This document shows, in pieces, positions 29,223 to 38,053 of a DNA stretch of 64,000 nucleotides (the stretch's first letter is position 1; each line of letters opens with the position of its first letter). The translations under genes were made by a program, and so were the position numbers. Under the pieces are notes generated by a model that was not told the origin of the DNA, ran no database searches, and worked only from the letters and a program-made list of their open reading frames with translations. The stretch is from Sphingomonas corticis (GTDB lineage Bacteria; Pseudomonadota; Alphaproteobacteria; Sphingomonadales; Sphingomonadaceae). The stretch lies in the NCBI RefSeq assembly GCF_012035195.1, contig NZ_JAAVJH010000005.1, forward strand, positions 62,001 through 126,000, written 5' to 3'.

Positions 29223-30185
29223 ATGACGACCGCCGCGAGCCACGTTCTCGACCGCGTGCTGGTGCTGGAGATGGTGCGCGTCACCGAAGCCGCCGCCATC
29301 GCCGCGTCCACCCTGGTGGGCCGGGGCGACGAGAAGGCGGCCGATGCCGCCGCGGTGGAGGCGATGCGCGCCGCGCTGAACTCGCTCGACATGAACGGCA
29401 CTGTCGTGATCGGCGAGGGCGAGCGCGACGAGGCGCCGATGCTCTACATCGGCGAGAAGGTGGGGACGGGGCACGGCCCGGCGATCGACATCGCGCTCGA
29501 CCCGCTGGAAGGCACGACGATCTGCGCCAAGGCGGGGCCGAACAGCCTTGCCGTGCTCGCCATCGCGGAGGCGGGCGGGCTGCTGAACGCGCCCGACGTC
29601 TACATGGACAAGATCGCGGTCGGCCCCGGCTACTCGCCCGACGTCATCGATCTCGACCGCACGCCGACCCAGAACGTCCACGCCATCGCGGCGGCGAAGG
29701 GGGTGGAGCCCAACGAGATCATCGCCTGCGTGCTCGACCGCCCGCGCCACGAGGCGCTGATCGCAGAGCTGCGGCAGATCGGCTGCGGCGTCGTGCTGAT
29801 CGGCGACGGCGACGTCGCGGGCGTGATCGCGACCACCGATCCCGACACGACGATCGACGTCTACATGGGCTCGGGCGGCGCGCCGGAGGGCGTGCTGGCC
29901 TGCGCGGCGCTTCGCTGCGTGGGGGGGCAGTTCAAGGGTCGGCTGCTGTTCCGCAACGACGCCGAGCGGTCGCGCGCGCGCAAATGGGGGATCGAGGACC
30001 TCGACCGCCAGTACGACCTGAAGGACCTGGCGAAGGGCGATTGCATCTTCGCCGCCACCGGCGTGACCGACGGCTCGCTGCTCGACGGCGTCAAGCGGCA
30101 GGGCAAGCGCATGACGACGGAGAGCGTCGTGATGCGCGCCTCGTCCGGCACGGTGCGCTGGGTGAAGGGCGAGCACCGGCTGTAA
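29223..30185 (+). CDS. glpX: Fructose-1,6-bisphosphatase class II
   Basis: 320 residues, GlpX type. It hydrolyses fructose-1,6-bisphosphate in gluconeogenesis with Mn2+/Mg2+. Family marks: DEKAADAAAVEAMRAALN, GTVVIGEGERDEAPMLYIG with metal-binding acidic residues, IALDPLEGTTICAKAGPN (the DPLEGT motif), and VYMGSGGAPEGVLACAAL. The ATG at 29223 has GAGAGGGG upstream. It lies after a palindromic repeat and is read in the same direction as dapD. Confidence 0.96.
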   Translation: MTTAASHVLDRVLVLEMVRVTEAAAIAASTLVGRGDEKAADAAAVEAMRAALNSLDMNGTVVIGEGERDEAPMLYIGEKVGTGHGPAIDIALDPLEGTTICAKAGPNSLAVLAIAEAGGLLNAPDVYMDKIAVGPGYSPDVIDLDRTPTQNVHAIAAAKGVEPNEIIACVLDRPRHEALIAELRQIGCGVVLIGDGDVAGVIATTDPDTTIDVYMGSGGAPEGVLACAALRCVGGQFKGRLLFRNDAERSRARKWGIEDLDRQYDLKDLAKGDCIFAATGVTDGSLLDGVKRQGKRMTTESVVMRASSGTVRWVKGEHRL

Positions 30186-30206
30186 GCCCTGCGCCCTCGC
30201 CTTCAG

Positions 30207-30295
30207 CCTCACCCTTCCGGCGCTGTGCGCCTCCCTCCCTGTCCCGGTGGGAGAGGGAAGGGGCCCATCGGCGCCGCCGATGGGACGGGTGAGGG
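30207..30295. repeat. Composite palindromic spacer repeat
   Basis: CCTCACCC (30207-30214) pairs with GGGTGAGG further on (30287-30294). Inside are two hairpins, the clearest being CCCATCGGC-GCC-GCCGATGGG (30264-30284, perfect 9 bp). The start CCTCACCCTTCCGGCGCT is shared with the repeat at 24767, so both belong to one family. It lies between glpX and the CPBP protease gene. Confidence 0.65.
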
Positions 30296-30302
30296 CGGGT
30301 AG

Positions 30303-31022
30303 GTGACAGCCGCCATCCTCCTGCCCACGCTCGGTCTCCTTTGGCTCTTCCTGCGCGGCGACATGCTCGGCCGCTGGCGCCGGGCCGCGGCATGGCGGCG
30401 CTACCCGGCGTGGATCGCGCGCGCGTGGACGCTGTTGGGGGCCGGATCGCTGACGCTGCTCGCCGCGATGGGCGAGGTCGGGGCGATCGCCGCCTTGCCC
30501 GACCGCTTCCTGCCTGCGCGCGCGATTGTGGTGACGTGGATCGGTGCGATCGATCCGTTCGGCAGCATGGGAGCGGCGGCGCTGGGCGGGGTCCTGCTCG
30601 GCGGGATCGTCGCGGGCCTTCTCGAGCGGCGCGGGCGGCGAGTCGCGTTCGGCGACGTGGAGCGCGTGCTGCCGCGCGACCGGCGCGAGTGGCGGTGGAG
30701 CGCCGCGCTGGCGTTGACCGCGGGGATGACGGAGGAGCTGTACTTCCGTCTGCTCCTGCCGCTGTCGATCGCCGCCGTCACCGGCAGTGCCGCGGCGGGA
30801 TTCGCAATCGCGGCGATCCTCTTCGCGGCGGCGCATCGGTATCAGGGCTGGGCCGGGATCGCCGCCACGGGCGCGGTCGGCGTGCTGATGACGATCGTCT
30901 ACCTTTCCACCGCCAGCCTGATCGCAGCGATGCTGCTCCACGTCGCGATCGACCTCAACGCCCTGGTGCTGCGGCCGATCGTCTCGCGCAGGCTCAGCTC
31001 TTCAGCCGCCACCCCGTCCTGA
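30303..31022 (+). CDS. CPBP-family intramembrane metalloprotease (CAAX protease-like)
   Basis: 239 residues, 6-7 hydrophobic segments. The CPBP catalytic pattern is present: E144-E145-x3-R149 ([10 protein letters not shown]), H178 ([10 protein letters not shown]) and the last motif H213-x3-D217 ([11 protein letters not shown]), where Asp replaces the more common Asn. Bacterial members include immunity proteins and Abi-type proteases; the substrate is unknown. Start is GTG at 30303. The 3' end overlaps the end of the convergent ABC permease gene by 29 bases. Confidence 0.8.
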   Translation: MTAAILLPTLGLLWLFLRGDMLGRWRRAAAWRRYPAWIARAWTLLGAGSLTLLAAMGEVGAIAALPDRFLPARAIVVTWIGAIDPFGSMGAAALGGVLLGGIVAGLLERRGRRVAFGDVERVLPRDRREWRWSAALALTAGMTEELYFRLLLPLSIAAVTGSAAAGFAIAAILFAAAHRYQGWAGIAATGAVGVLMTIVYLSTASLIAAMLLHVAIDLNALVLRPIVSRRLSSSAATPS

Positions 31023-31755
31023 AGATCGCCACGATCGCCGCGAGGCACAGCAGCAGGAAGCCGAAGGTCACGCCCATGGCGAGGCCGACGTCGACGTCGC
31101 TGACGCCGAAGAAGGTCCAGCGGAAGCCGTTGATGAGGTAGACCACCGGATTGAACAGCGTCACCGTCCGCCACGGTTCGGGCAGGACCGTGACCGAGTA
31201 GAAGGCGCCGCCCAGGAACGTCAGCGGCGTGACCACCAGCAGGGGGATCACCTGCAGCTGCTCGAACCCGTTCGCCCATATGCCGAGCGCGAAGCCGAAC
31301 AGGCTGAACGCCACGGCGACCAGAACCAGGTACAGCGGCATCAGCAACGGGTGCGCGATCGGCAGGTCGACGAACAGGTGCGCGGTGGCGAAGATGACGA
31401 GACCGATCACCACCGACTTCGTCGCCGCCGCTCCGACGTAGCCGAGCACCGTTTCCAGCGGCGACAGCGGCGCGGAGAGCAGCTCGTAGATCGTGCCGGT
31501 GAACTTGGGCATGTAGATGCCGAGCGAGGAGTTGAAGATCGACTCGCTGAAGATCGTCAGCAGCATCAGCCCCGGCACGATGAACGCGCCATAGGGCACG
31601 CCCTCCACCGATCCCATCTGCCGCCCGATCGCCGAGCCGAAGACGATGAAGTACAGCGTCGTCGTGATGACGGGGGTGAGCAGGCTGGTCCAGATCGTGC
31701 GACCGAAGCGCGCCATCTCGAAGCGATAGATCGCGAAGATGCCGTGGAGGTTCAC
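30994..31755 (-). CDS. ABC-2 type transporter permease
   Basis: 253 residues, six hydrophobic segments. It matches the YadH/NodJ-like ABC-2 permeases: [53 protein letters not shown], and [38 protein letters not shown] (each block broken by loops). With the ATPase upstream it forms an exporter; the substrate is unknown. Start is GTG at 31753-31755, overlapping the ATPase stop (GTGA). Confidence 0.88.
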   Translation of the reverse strand: MNLHGIFAIYRFEMARFGRTIWTSLLTPVITTTLYFIVFGSAIGRQMGSVEGVPYGAFIVPGLMLLTIFSESIFNSSLGIYMPKFTGTIYELLSAPLSPLETVLGYVGAAATKSVVIGLVIFATAHLFVDLPIAHPLLMPLYLVLVAVAFSLFGFALGIWANGFEQLQVIPLLVVTPLTFLGGAFYSVTVLPEPWRTVTLFNPVVYLINGFRWTFFGVSDVDVGLAMGVTFGFLLLCLAAIVAIFRTGWRLKS

Positions 31756-32681
31756 CTCTTCTCCCCCACCAGATCGACGAAGATGTCCTCCAGGCTGGAC
31801 TTGCTCGTCTCCAGGTCCTTGAACGCGATGTTGCGCTCGCCAAGGCGCTGGAGCAGTGCGGGGATCCCCGTTTCCTCCGCCTTGGCATCGAAGACGTAGC
31901 GCAATTTGTGCCCCTCGTCGGCGAGGGCGAGGTGCCATTCGTCGAAGCCGTCCGGCACCGCGTCCAGCGGCTCGACCAGGGTCAGGTCCAGCTCGCGCTT
32001 GCCCAGCTTCGCCATCAGCGCGGCCTTCTCCTCGACCAGCAGCAGCTCGCCGCTGCTGATGACGCCGACGCGGTCGGCCATCTCCTCGGCCTCTTCGATA
32101 TAGTGCGTCGTCAGGATGATCGTGGTGCCGTTCTCGCGCAGGCGGTGGACCAGGTTCCACATGTCCCTCCGCAGCGACACGTCGACGCCGGCGGTGGGCT
32201 CGTCGAGGAACAGCAGCTCGGGTTCGTGTGCCAGCGCCTTGGCGATCAGCACGCGGCGCTTCATGCCGCCCGACAGGTCCTTGATCTTCGCGTGACGCTT
32301 TTCCCACAGGGACAGGTCGCGCAGGACCTGTTCGACGTGCCCGCCGTCGGCGGAGCGGCCGAACAGGCGGCGCGAGAAGGTGACGGTCGCGAGCACGCTC
32401 TCGAACTGGTCGGTCGACAGCTCCTGCGGCACCAGCCCGATCGCGCGTCGCGCCGCCTTGTAGTCGCCGAGGGCGTCGTGCCCCGCCACGGTGATGCTGC
32501 CCGACGAGGGGGTCACGATGCCGCAGATGATGCTGATGAGCGTCGTCTTGCCCGCGCCGTTCGGGCCCAGCAGCGCGACGATCTCGCCGCGTTCGACGGT
32601 GAGGTCGACCGACTTCAGCGCGGTCGGGCCGTTCTTGTAGGTCTTGGAGACGCCGCGAACGGTCAGGATCGGTTCGGGCAT
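31752..32681 (-). CDS. ABC-2 type transporter ATPase (YadG-like)
   Basis: 309 residues. Walker [10 protein letters not shown], signature [15 protein letters not shown], Walker [13 protein letters not shown] and H-loop TTHY are all visible in residues ~30-200. The C-terminal ~90 residues are the substrate-independent tail typical of YadG/CcmA-like exporters. Start ATG at 32681 gives [18 protein letters not shown]. It is upstream of and overlaps its permease. Confidence 0.9.
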   Translation of the reverse strand: MPEPILTVRGVSKTYKNGPTALKSVDLTVERGEIVALLGPNGAGKTTLISIICGIVTPSSGSITVAGHDALGDYKAARRAIGLVPQELSTDQFESVLATVTFSRRLFGRSADGGHVEQVLRDLSLWEKRHAKIKDLSGGMKRRVLIAKALAHEPELLFLDEPTAGVDVSLRRDMWNLVHRLRENGTTIILTTHYIEEAEEMADRVGVISSGELLLVEEKAALMAKLGKRELDLTLVEPLDAVPDGFDEWHLALADEGHKLRYVFDAKAEETGIPALLQRLGERNIAFKDLETSKSSLEDIFVDLVGEKR

Positions 32682-32774
32682 GGAGGGGGAGGTAGAGCGC
32701 GGAGCGTCGCGTCGCAAGTCTTTGACCCCGCTCTTCCGGGTGAACGCAAGTGGTGCCTGCCGTGCTCCCCCGAC

Positions 32775-33491
32775 TCAGCGCGCCCGTGCCGCCGAAACGG
32801 CTTCCTTCAGCTTCTCGATCGGCAACGCGCCGGTCAGCAGCTGGTCGCCGACCACCCAGCTCGGCGTGCCGGAAATGCCGAGCTTCGCCGCGGTATCGAG
32901 CGTGTCGCGGATCGTCGCGTCGGCGTCCGCGGGGACGGCGGCGAGGTTCACGCCCGCCTTCGCCGCGGCGGCGCGGATCGTGTCCGGCGTCACCTGGCCG
33001 GCGGCGTAGAGCGCATCGTGGAACGGCTTGAAGCGCCCCTGGCTCGCGGCGGTCAGCGCGGCGCGCGCGGCGTTCCGGCTCGAGTCGGCGAGCACGGGCA
33101 TCTCCTTGAAGACGACGCGAAGCCGCTTGTCCTCCGCCACCAGCCGCTCGATCGTCGGCAGCGCGGCGCGGCAATAGCCGCAATTGTAATCGTAGAATTC
33201 GACCAGGGTGACGTCAGCGTCCTTCGCGCCGATCCAGGCATCGCCGTACGGCTCCTCGATCGCGCCGCGATGCGCCGCCACGGCCTTCGACGATTCCTTC
33301 TGCTGCAATCGCTCCATCGCCTCGGGCAGCAGTTCGGGATGCGCGAGCACATAGTCGCGCACGATCCGCTCGACGCGGGCGCGATCGGCGCCGGAGAGGT
33401 CTCCGGGCGCCGCCCGCTCGGCCAGCCACATGCCGCCGGCACCGAAGAGGACGCCCAGCAGGACGAGGCCGAGCAGCGTCAGTCGGTTCAC
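32775..33491 (-). CDS. DsbA-family thiol-disulfide protein, membrane-anchored
   Basis: 238 residues. An N-terminal anchor ([20 protein letters not shown]) precedes a short helical ScsC-like region (residues ~35-75). The thioredoxin-fold domain has the active site C104-G-Y-C107 in [14 protein letters not shown] and the cis-Pro loop [11 protein letters not shown]. It is likely a periplasmic disulfide oxidase or isomerase. The start overlaps the M48 peptidase stop by four bases, so the two form an envelope-quality operon. Confidence 0.9.
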   Translation of the reverse strand: MNRLTLLGLVLLGVLFGAGGMWLAERAAPGDLSGADRARVERIVRDYVLAHPELLPEAMERLQQKESSKAVAAHRGAIEEPYGDAWIGAKDADVTLVEFYDYNCGYCRAALPTIERLVAEDKRLRVVFKEMPVLADSSRNAARAALTAASQGRFKPFHDALYAAGQVTPDTIRAAAAKAGVNLAAVPADADATIRDTLDTAAKLGISGTPSWVVGDQLLTGALPIEKLKEAVSAARAR

Positions 33492-34834
33492 TTCTTCTTC
33501 TTCTTGTCCTTGTCGACCAGGTCCTGCGCGGTCATCGCGATGTCCTGCGCGCGGATCCAGTCGGCGGTGTTCTTCGGAATGCCCGCCATGGCGTAGCGCG
33601 CGCGGGCGACGGCGGTGCGGGGATCGCCCGTCATGCTCGCCCGCTCCGCAGTGGCGAGCGCGGCGCGCGCGTCGTCGCCGGTCAGCTCGTAGATCGTGCC
33701 CAGCTGCTGCCAGGCGAACGGGTTCTGGTCGTCGCGCGCGACGGCGATGCGCAGGATGCGCCGCGCCTCGTCGTAGTGCGACGGATCCTCGGTCGCGATC
33801 AGCGCGTGGCCGTAGGTGGTGGCGATCAGCGGGTCGGATCGCGAGCCGTCGGTCGCGGCCTTCAGCGGCGCCAGCGCGGCCTTGGGCTTGCCCGCCTCCA
33901 GCAGGATCTGCCCGACGATCTCCTGAAAATAGGGGTCGTCCGGCTGCGCCCTCAGCAGCGCCGCGCCTTCCGCGTCGGCTTTGTCGGGATAGCCGGAGCG
34001 GTGATAGGCGTAGGCGCGGGCGTAGTGGGCGCGGAGCGATTGGTCGCTCTCCGGATATTTCTGCAACGCCTGCGCGGGCGGCAACAGGTAGCCGTCCAGC
34101 TTCGCCTGCACCCGCTTGAACCGCGATTCCAGATCGGCGTTGGGCGCGTGTGCCCAGGCCGGGTCCTTCTCCATCGTCTCCGTCAGGTTGGCGATCCGCT
34201 CGCTGGAGACGGGGTGGTCGAGCAGGAACTCCACCTTGCGCGTGATGCCGTAGCGATATTCAAGCTGCTGCATCTTCTTGAAGAAGGAGAGATACCCCTT
34301 GCCGGTGATCCCGGCGGCAGAGAGGTATTTCGCGCCGGCCGCGTCGGTCGACGCCTCCTGCGCGCGGCTGAAGGCGAGATACCGGCCCATCGCCGCCTGC
34401 TGCCCCGCGGCCATCACCCCCGCGCCGGCCTCGCCCCCGCCCGCCGCAATGGCGGCGACGCCGATCAGGAGGCTGAGGAGCGTGATGCCGGTCGCCTCCT
34501 TCATCGCGCCGCCCGCCAGCGGCACGTGGCCGCCCGCGATATGCCCCAGCTCGTGCGCGATCACGCCCTGCACCTCGTTGGCGCTGGTCGCGGCCTGGAG
34601 CGTGCCGGTGTGCACGAAGACCATCTGCCCGCCGGCGACGAAGGCGTTGATCGAATCGTCGTTGACCAGGACGATCCGCACGTCGCGCGGGCGCAGGCCG
34701 GCCGCGGTGATGAGCGGCGCCGACATGTCGTTCAGCAGCTTCTCCGTCTCCGCATCGCGCAGGATCGACTGCGCATGCGCGGGCTGCACGGCGAGGAGGA
34801 TCGCGGCGGCGAGGGCGGCGAGCAGCCGTTTCAT
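33488..34834 (-). CDS. M48 metalloprotease with TPR tail (BepA/YfgC-like)
   Basis: 448 residues. Signal peptide RLLAALAAAILLAVQPAHAQ. The peptidase domain has the zinc motif H94-E95-x2-H98 (VIAHELGHIAGGH) and the third ligand E160 (AFSRAQEASTD). A membrane-associated hydrophobic loop lies at ~115-135, and TPR-like repeats fill residues ~260-420. BepA-type proteins assist LPS-transport and Bam assembly in the periplasm. The tail is lysine-rich (DKDKKKKK). The gene follows rne on the minus strand, with a hairpin in the gap. Confidence 0.9.
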   Translation of the reverse strand: MKRLLAALAAAILLAVQPAHAQSILRDAETEKLLNDMSAPLITAAGLRPRDVRIVLVNDDSINAFVAGGQMVFVHTGTLQAATSANEVQGVIAHELGHIAGGHVPLAGGAMKEATGITLLSLLIGVAAIAAGGGEAGAGVMAAGQQAAMGRYLAFSRAQEASTDAAGAKYLSAAGITGKGYLSFFKKMQQLEYRYGITRKVEFLLDHPVSSERIANLTETMEKDPAWAHAPNADLESRFKRVQAKLDGYLLPPAQALQKYPESDQSLRAHYARAYAYHRSGYPDKADAEGAALLRAQPDDPYFQEIVGQILLEAGKPKAALAPLKAATDGSRSDPLIATTYGHALIATEDPSHYDEARRILRIAVARDDQNPFAWQQLGTIYELTGDDARAALATAERASMTGDPRTAVARARYAMAGIPKNTADWIRAQDIAMTAQDLVDKDKKKKK

Positions 34835-34867
34835 TGCGTGGTCGGTCCCCCGTGGGTCGTGTCCGTG

Positions 34868-34918
34868 CGGCCGGACCCGTGCAGCGGCGCGACTGAACCG
34901 CTGCTGAAGGTCCGGCCG
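34868..34918 (-). terminator. Large interrupted hairpin after rne
   Basis: CGGCCGGACC (34868-34877) pairs with GGTCCGGCCG (34909-34918), and within it GCAGCGG (34881-34887) pairs with CCGCTGC (34898-34904). It starts 10 bases after the rne stop on the minus strand. There is no T-run, so it may protect or process the long rne mRNA rather than terminate it cleanly. Confidence 0.5.
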
Positions 34919-34927
34919 GACATGACG

Positions 34928-37630
34928 TCAGCCGCCGAAGGTGCGCTGCCACCAGCCGCGGCGCGGCTGGCTGCCGCCGCCCGCGGCGTCGCCCGTGGCC
35001 GCGGCTTCTTCCTCCGCCGCGTCCTGCTCTGCCTCGGCGGGAGCCGCCTTGACCGGCTCGGCCACCGGCTCTGCCACCGGCGCGTCCGCCTTCTTGCGGC
35101 GCGTGCGCTTCGGCTTGGCGGGCGGTGCTTCCTCTTCGGTCGCCGTGTCGGGCGCGGGCAGGCCGTCGCTGACGGGGGCGGCGTCTCCCGCCTCCACCAC
35201 CGGGTCGGTCGCCTTCTTGCGACGCGTGCGCTTGGCCTTCACCGGCGCTTCCGCAGCGGCAGCAGGCTCGTCCGCCGGCGCTTCCGGCTCTGCCTCGGCC
35301 GCCTCGGCCGCCGGGGCCGCGGCACGGGCGCGCGGGCGACGGCGGGTCTTCGGCGCCGGCGCCTCCTCCACCGGAGCGGGGGCGGGAGCCTGCTCGTCCT
35401 CGGCGACGGGTTCCGCAGCGTCGTCCGCCGCGGCCATGGCCACGTCGGCCGTCTCGGCGGCGTCACCGCTCACCGCCGCGTCGCCACCCTCGCGCCGGCC
35501 GCGACCGCCGCGGCGGCGACGGCGACGGCGGGTGCGCCCGCCATTCTCCTCGCCGTCGGCCGTGTCCCCGGCGCCACCTTCGGAGATCGCGTCCTCCTCT
35601 TCGGCGTCGGCCGCCGGCGCGTCGTCGCCCGGCTCGTCGTCACCCCGCTCCTCGTTGTCGCGCGCGGTCGCGCCTTCGGCTTCCTCGCCCTCGGGACGAC
35701 GGTTGCGGCGGCCGCGACGGCGGCGGCGGCGGCGATTGCCGCGGTCGTCGTCACCTTCGCGCGCGGTCTCGGCGGTGCTCTCCTCCGCCTCAACCTCCTC
35801 GTCCTCCTCGACGTCGATCTCGTCCTCGATATCGTCATCGGGCTCCTCGATCGGAGCGTCGAACTTGGGCGCGTGCGCCGGCGGCGGGCCGCTGGCCTCC
35901 ACCGACATGCGCGCGCCTTCCTCCTCGCCGTCGGCCAGGATCTCGACGTGGACACCGTAGCGGTCCTCGATCTCGGCGATGTCCGCGCGCTTGCGGTTCA
36001 GCACGTAGAAGGCGGCCTCCTGCGACGCGCGCAGCGTCAGCAGCGAGCCGCGCCCGCGCGCCGCCTCGTCCTCGATCAGGCGCAGCGCGGAGAGGCCCGC
36101 GGAGGAGGCGGTGCGGACCAGGCCCGTGCCCTCGCAATGCGGGCACTGGCGCGTAGACGCCTCCAGCACGCCGGTGCGCAGCCGCTGGCGGCTCATCTCC
36201 ATCAGGCCGAAGCTGGATATGCGGCCCACCTGGATGCGCGCGCGATCGTTCTTCAGCGCCTCCTTCATCGCCTTCTCGACCTTCCGGACGTTCGATCCGT
36301 TGTCCATGTCGATGAAGTCGATGACGACGAGGCCCGCCATGTCGCGCAGCCGCAGCTGTCGCGCGATCTCCTGCGCCGCCTCCAGGTTGGTCGCGGTCGC
36401 GGTCTGCTCGATATTGTGCTCTCGCGTCGACCGGCCCGAGTTGATGTCGATCGAGACCAGCGCCTCGGTGGGATTGATGACGAGGTAGCCGCCCGACTTC
36501 AGCTGCACGACCGGGTGGTACATGGCGGCCAGCTGGTCCTCGACGTGTGCGCGCTGGAACAGCGGCACGGGATCGCTGTAATGCTTCACCTTCTTCGCGT
36601 GGCTGGGCATCAGCAGCTTCATGAAGTCCTTGGCCTGGCGATATCCCTCGTCGCCCTCGACCACGACCTCGTCGATGTCCTTGTTGTAGATGTCGCGGAT
36701 CGCGCGCTTCATCAGGTCGCTGTCGCCGTAGACCAGCGCGGGCGCGGCGGACGCGAGCGTCTTGTCGCGGATCTCGTCCCACAGCCGGGCGAGATAGTCG
36801 AAGTCGCGCTTGATCTCCGTCTTCGTGCGCTGGAGCCCGGCGGTGCGCACGATGCAGCCCATCGACGAGGGCAGCGCCAGCTCGGCCATGATCGTCTTCA
36901 GCCGCTTGCGGTCGGCCGCGTTGCTGATCTTCCGGCTGATCCCGCCGCCGTGCGACGTGTTGGGCATCAGCACGCAATAGCGGCCGGCGAGGCTGAGGTA
37001 GGTGGTCAGCGCCGCCCCCTTGTTGCCGCGCTCTTCCTTCACGACCTGCACCAGCAGCACCTGGCGGCGGCGGATCACGTCCTGGATCTTGTAGCGGCGG
37101 CGCAGGTTCATGCGGCGCTGGCGCAGCGCCTCCACCGCGTCGTCCTGCGCGCGGCCCTTGCGGCGCGGACGCGCCTCGGCGCTTTCGTCGCCGCCCTCGT
37201 CGTCAAGGTCGTCGTCGTCGTCGTGGCCGTCGGCGGTGATGCCCGCGAAATCCTCGGCGTCTTCCCCGCGGTCGCCGACCAGTTCGAGATTGTCCTCGTG
37301 ATCGTCGTCGTCCTCGGCACGCAGCGCGGCTTCCTCGGCGGCGTGCTCCGCCTCCTCGCGCAGCAGCGCGTCGCGATCCTCCTTGGGGATCTGATAATAG
37401 TCGGGATGAATCTCGCTGAAGGCGAGGAAGCCGTGGCGGTTGCCGCCGTAATCGACGAACGCGGCCTGCAGCGACGGCTCGACGCGCGTCACCTTGGCGA
37501 GATAGATGTTGCCCTTGAGCTGTTTGCGCTCAGCGCTCTCGAAATCGAATTCCTCGATCCGGTTACCCTTGACGACCGCCACGCGGGTCTCTTCCCGGTG
37601 GCGTGCGTCGATCAGCATACGCATGGTCAT
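34928..37630 (-). CDS. rne: Ribonuclease E
   Basis: 900 residues. It is the main mRNA decay endonuclease and degradosome scaffold. MTMRMLIDARHREETRVAVV begins the RNase H-like part; the S1 domain (residues ~38-215) contains a long acidic insertion (EDDDDHEDNLELVGDRGED and DDDDDLDDEGG), typical for alphaproteobacteria. Catalytic acidic residues lie in INPTEALVSIDINSG and VVIDFIDMD; the Zn-link is CPHCEGTG. The C-terminal ~320 residues alternate acidic and Arg-rich segments. The last residues, RRGWWQRTFGG, hold the GWW motif that binds PNPase in Caulobacter. The start is ATG 37630 with GGAGAA upstream. Confidence 0.96.
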   Translation of the reverse strand: MTMRMLIDARHREETRVAVVKGNRIEEFDFESAERKQLKGNIYLAKVTRVEPSLQAAFVDYGGNRHGFLAFSEIHPDYYQIPKEDRDALLREEAEHAAEEAALRAEDDDDHEDNLELVGDRGEDAEDFAGITADGHDDDDDLDDEGGDESAEARPRRKGRAQDDAVEALRQRRMNLRRRYKIQDVIRRRQVLLVQVVKEERGNKGAALTTYLSLAGRYCVLMPNTSHGGGISRKISNAADRKRLKTIMAELALPSSMGCIVRTAGLQRTKTEIKRDFDYLARLWDEIRDKTLASAAPALVYGDSDLMKRAIRDIYNKDIDEVVVEGDEGYRQAKDFMKLLMPSHAKKVKHYSDPVPLFQRAHVEDQLAAMYHPVVQLKSGGYLVINPTEALVSIDINSGRSTREHNIEQTATATNLEAAQEIARQLRLRDMAGLVVIDFIDMDNGSNVRKVEKAMKEALKNDRARIQVGRISSFGLMEMSRQRLRTGVLEASTRQCPHCEGTGLVRTASSAGLSALRLIEDEAARGRGSLLTLRASQEAAFYVLNRKRADIAEIEDRYGVHVEILADGEEEGARMSVEASGPPPAHAPKFDAPIEEPDDDIEDEIDVEEDEEVEAEESTAETAREGDDDRGNRRRRRRRGRRNRRPEGEEAEGATARDNEERGDDEPGDDAPAADAEEEDAISEGGAGDTADGEENGGRTRRRRRRRGGRGRREGGDAAVSGDAAETADVAMAAADDAAEPVAEDEQAPAPAPVEEAPAPKTRRRPRARAAAPAAEAAEAEPEAPADEPAAAAEAPVKAKRTRRKKATDPVVEAGDAAPVSDGLPAPDTATEEEAPPAKPKRTRRKKADAPVAEPVAEPVKAAPAEAEQDAAEEEAAATGDAAGGGSQPRRGWWQRTFGG

Positions 37631-38053
37631 GTACGATTCTCCGCGCGCCGCAGACGTCCCGAGGGGCCGCGGCGCGATAAAAGGGCGCGGCGGAACGCTC
37701 GCGCGGGGATGATGAAACTGCCTTCGCTCGCCGCGCATGCCCGGCCGATTGCGGGCCGGGCGATGGGGAGCCGCACAGGGCCGCAACCGCGCTGCCGCCG
37801 GCAGTGGCCGGGCGGGGCAGCGGTCGGGCGGAATACGGCATACGAACGTCAACCTGGTCGGCCCGGGACCGGCAATCTCGACGGGCGGGCGGTGATGCCG
37901 GGACGCGAGAACGCACCACCGGACGCGGGCGGGTTAGCATCGCTTTCGTCGCGCGACAACTGCCACGTTCCCCCGCATCCCGCACGCGCCTTAACCGTGC
38001 GTTAACCGCACTCTGCAAGCATAGGCTGAACGGTGGTGCGCCAGGGGAACGGC
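37631..38053. other. 423-base divergent spacer between rne and the amidase gene
   Basis: No convincing ORF. The left half probably carries the rne promoter and a GC-rich leader, expected because RNase E often autoregulates through its 5' UTR; several short GC-rich inverted repeats are present (for example GGCCGGGCG near 37750), but I recognise no defined motif. The right end holds the CtrA-type box and promoter of the amidase gene. Confidence 0.6.
37991..38006 (+). promoter_or_regulatory. Perfect CtrA-type box TTAA-N7-TTAAC
   Basis: TTAA at 37991-37994, seven bases, then TTAAC at 38002-38006. This fits exactly the CtrA consensus of alphaproteobacterial cell-cycle control. It sits where a -35 element would be for a -10-like ATAGGCT at 38021-38027, just before the amidase start at 38054. 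This predicts direct cell-cycle or CtrA control of the amidase. Confidence 0.7.

Noticed and set aside
33776..38005. A 1409-codon open frame on the plus strand, antisense to the M48 peptidase and rne genes
   Set aside because: High-GC genomes give long open antisense frames. The translation is Arg/Val/Leu/His-rich without domains, while the opposite strand encodes two clear proteins with catalytic motifs.
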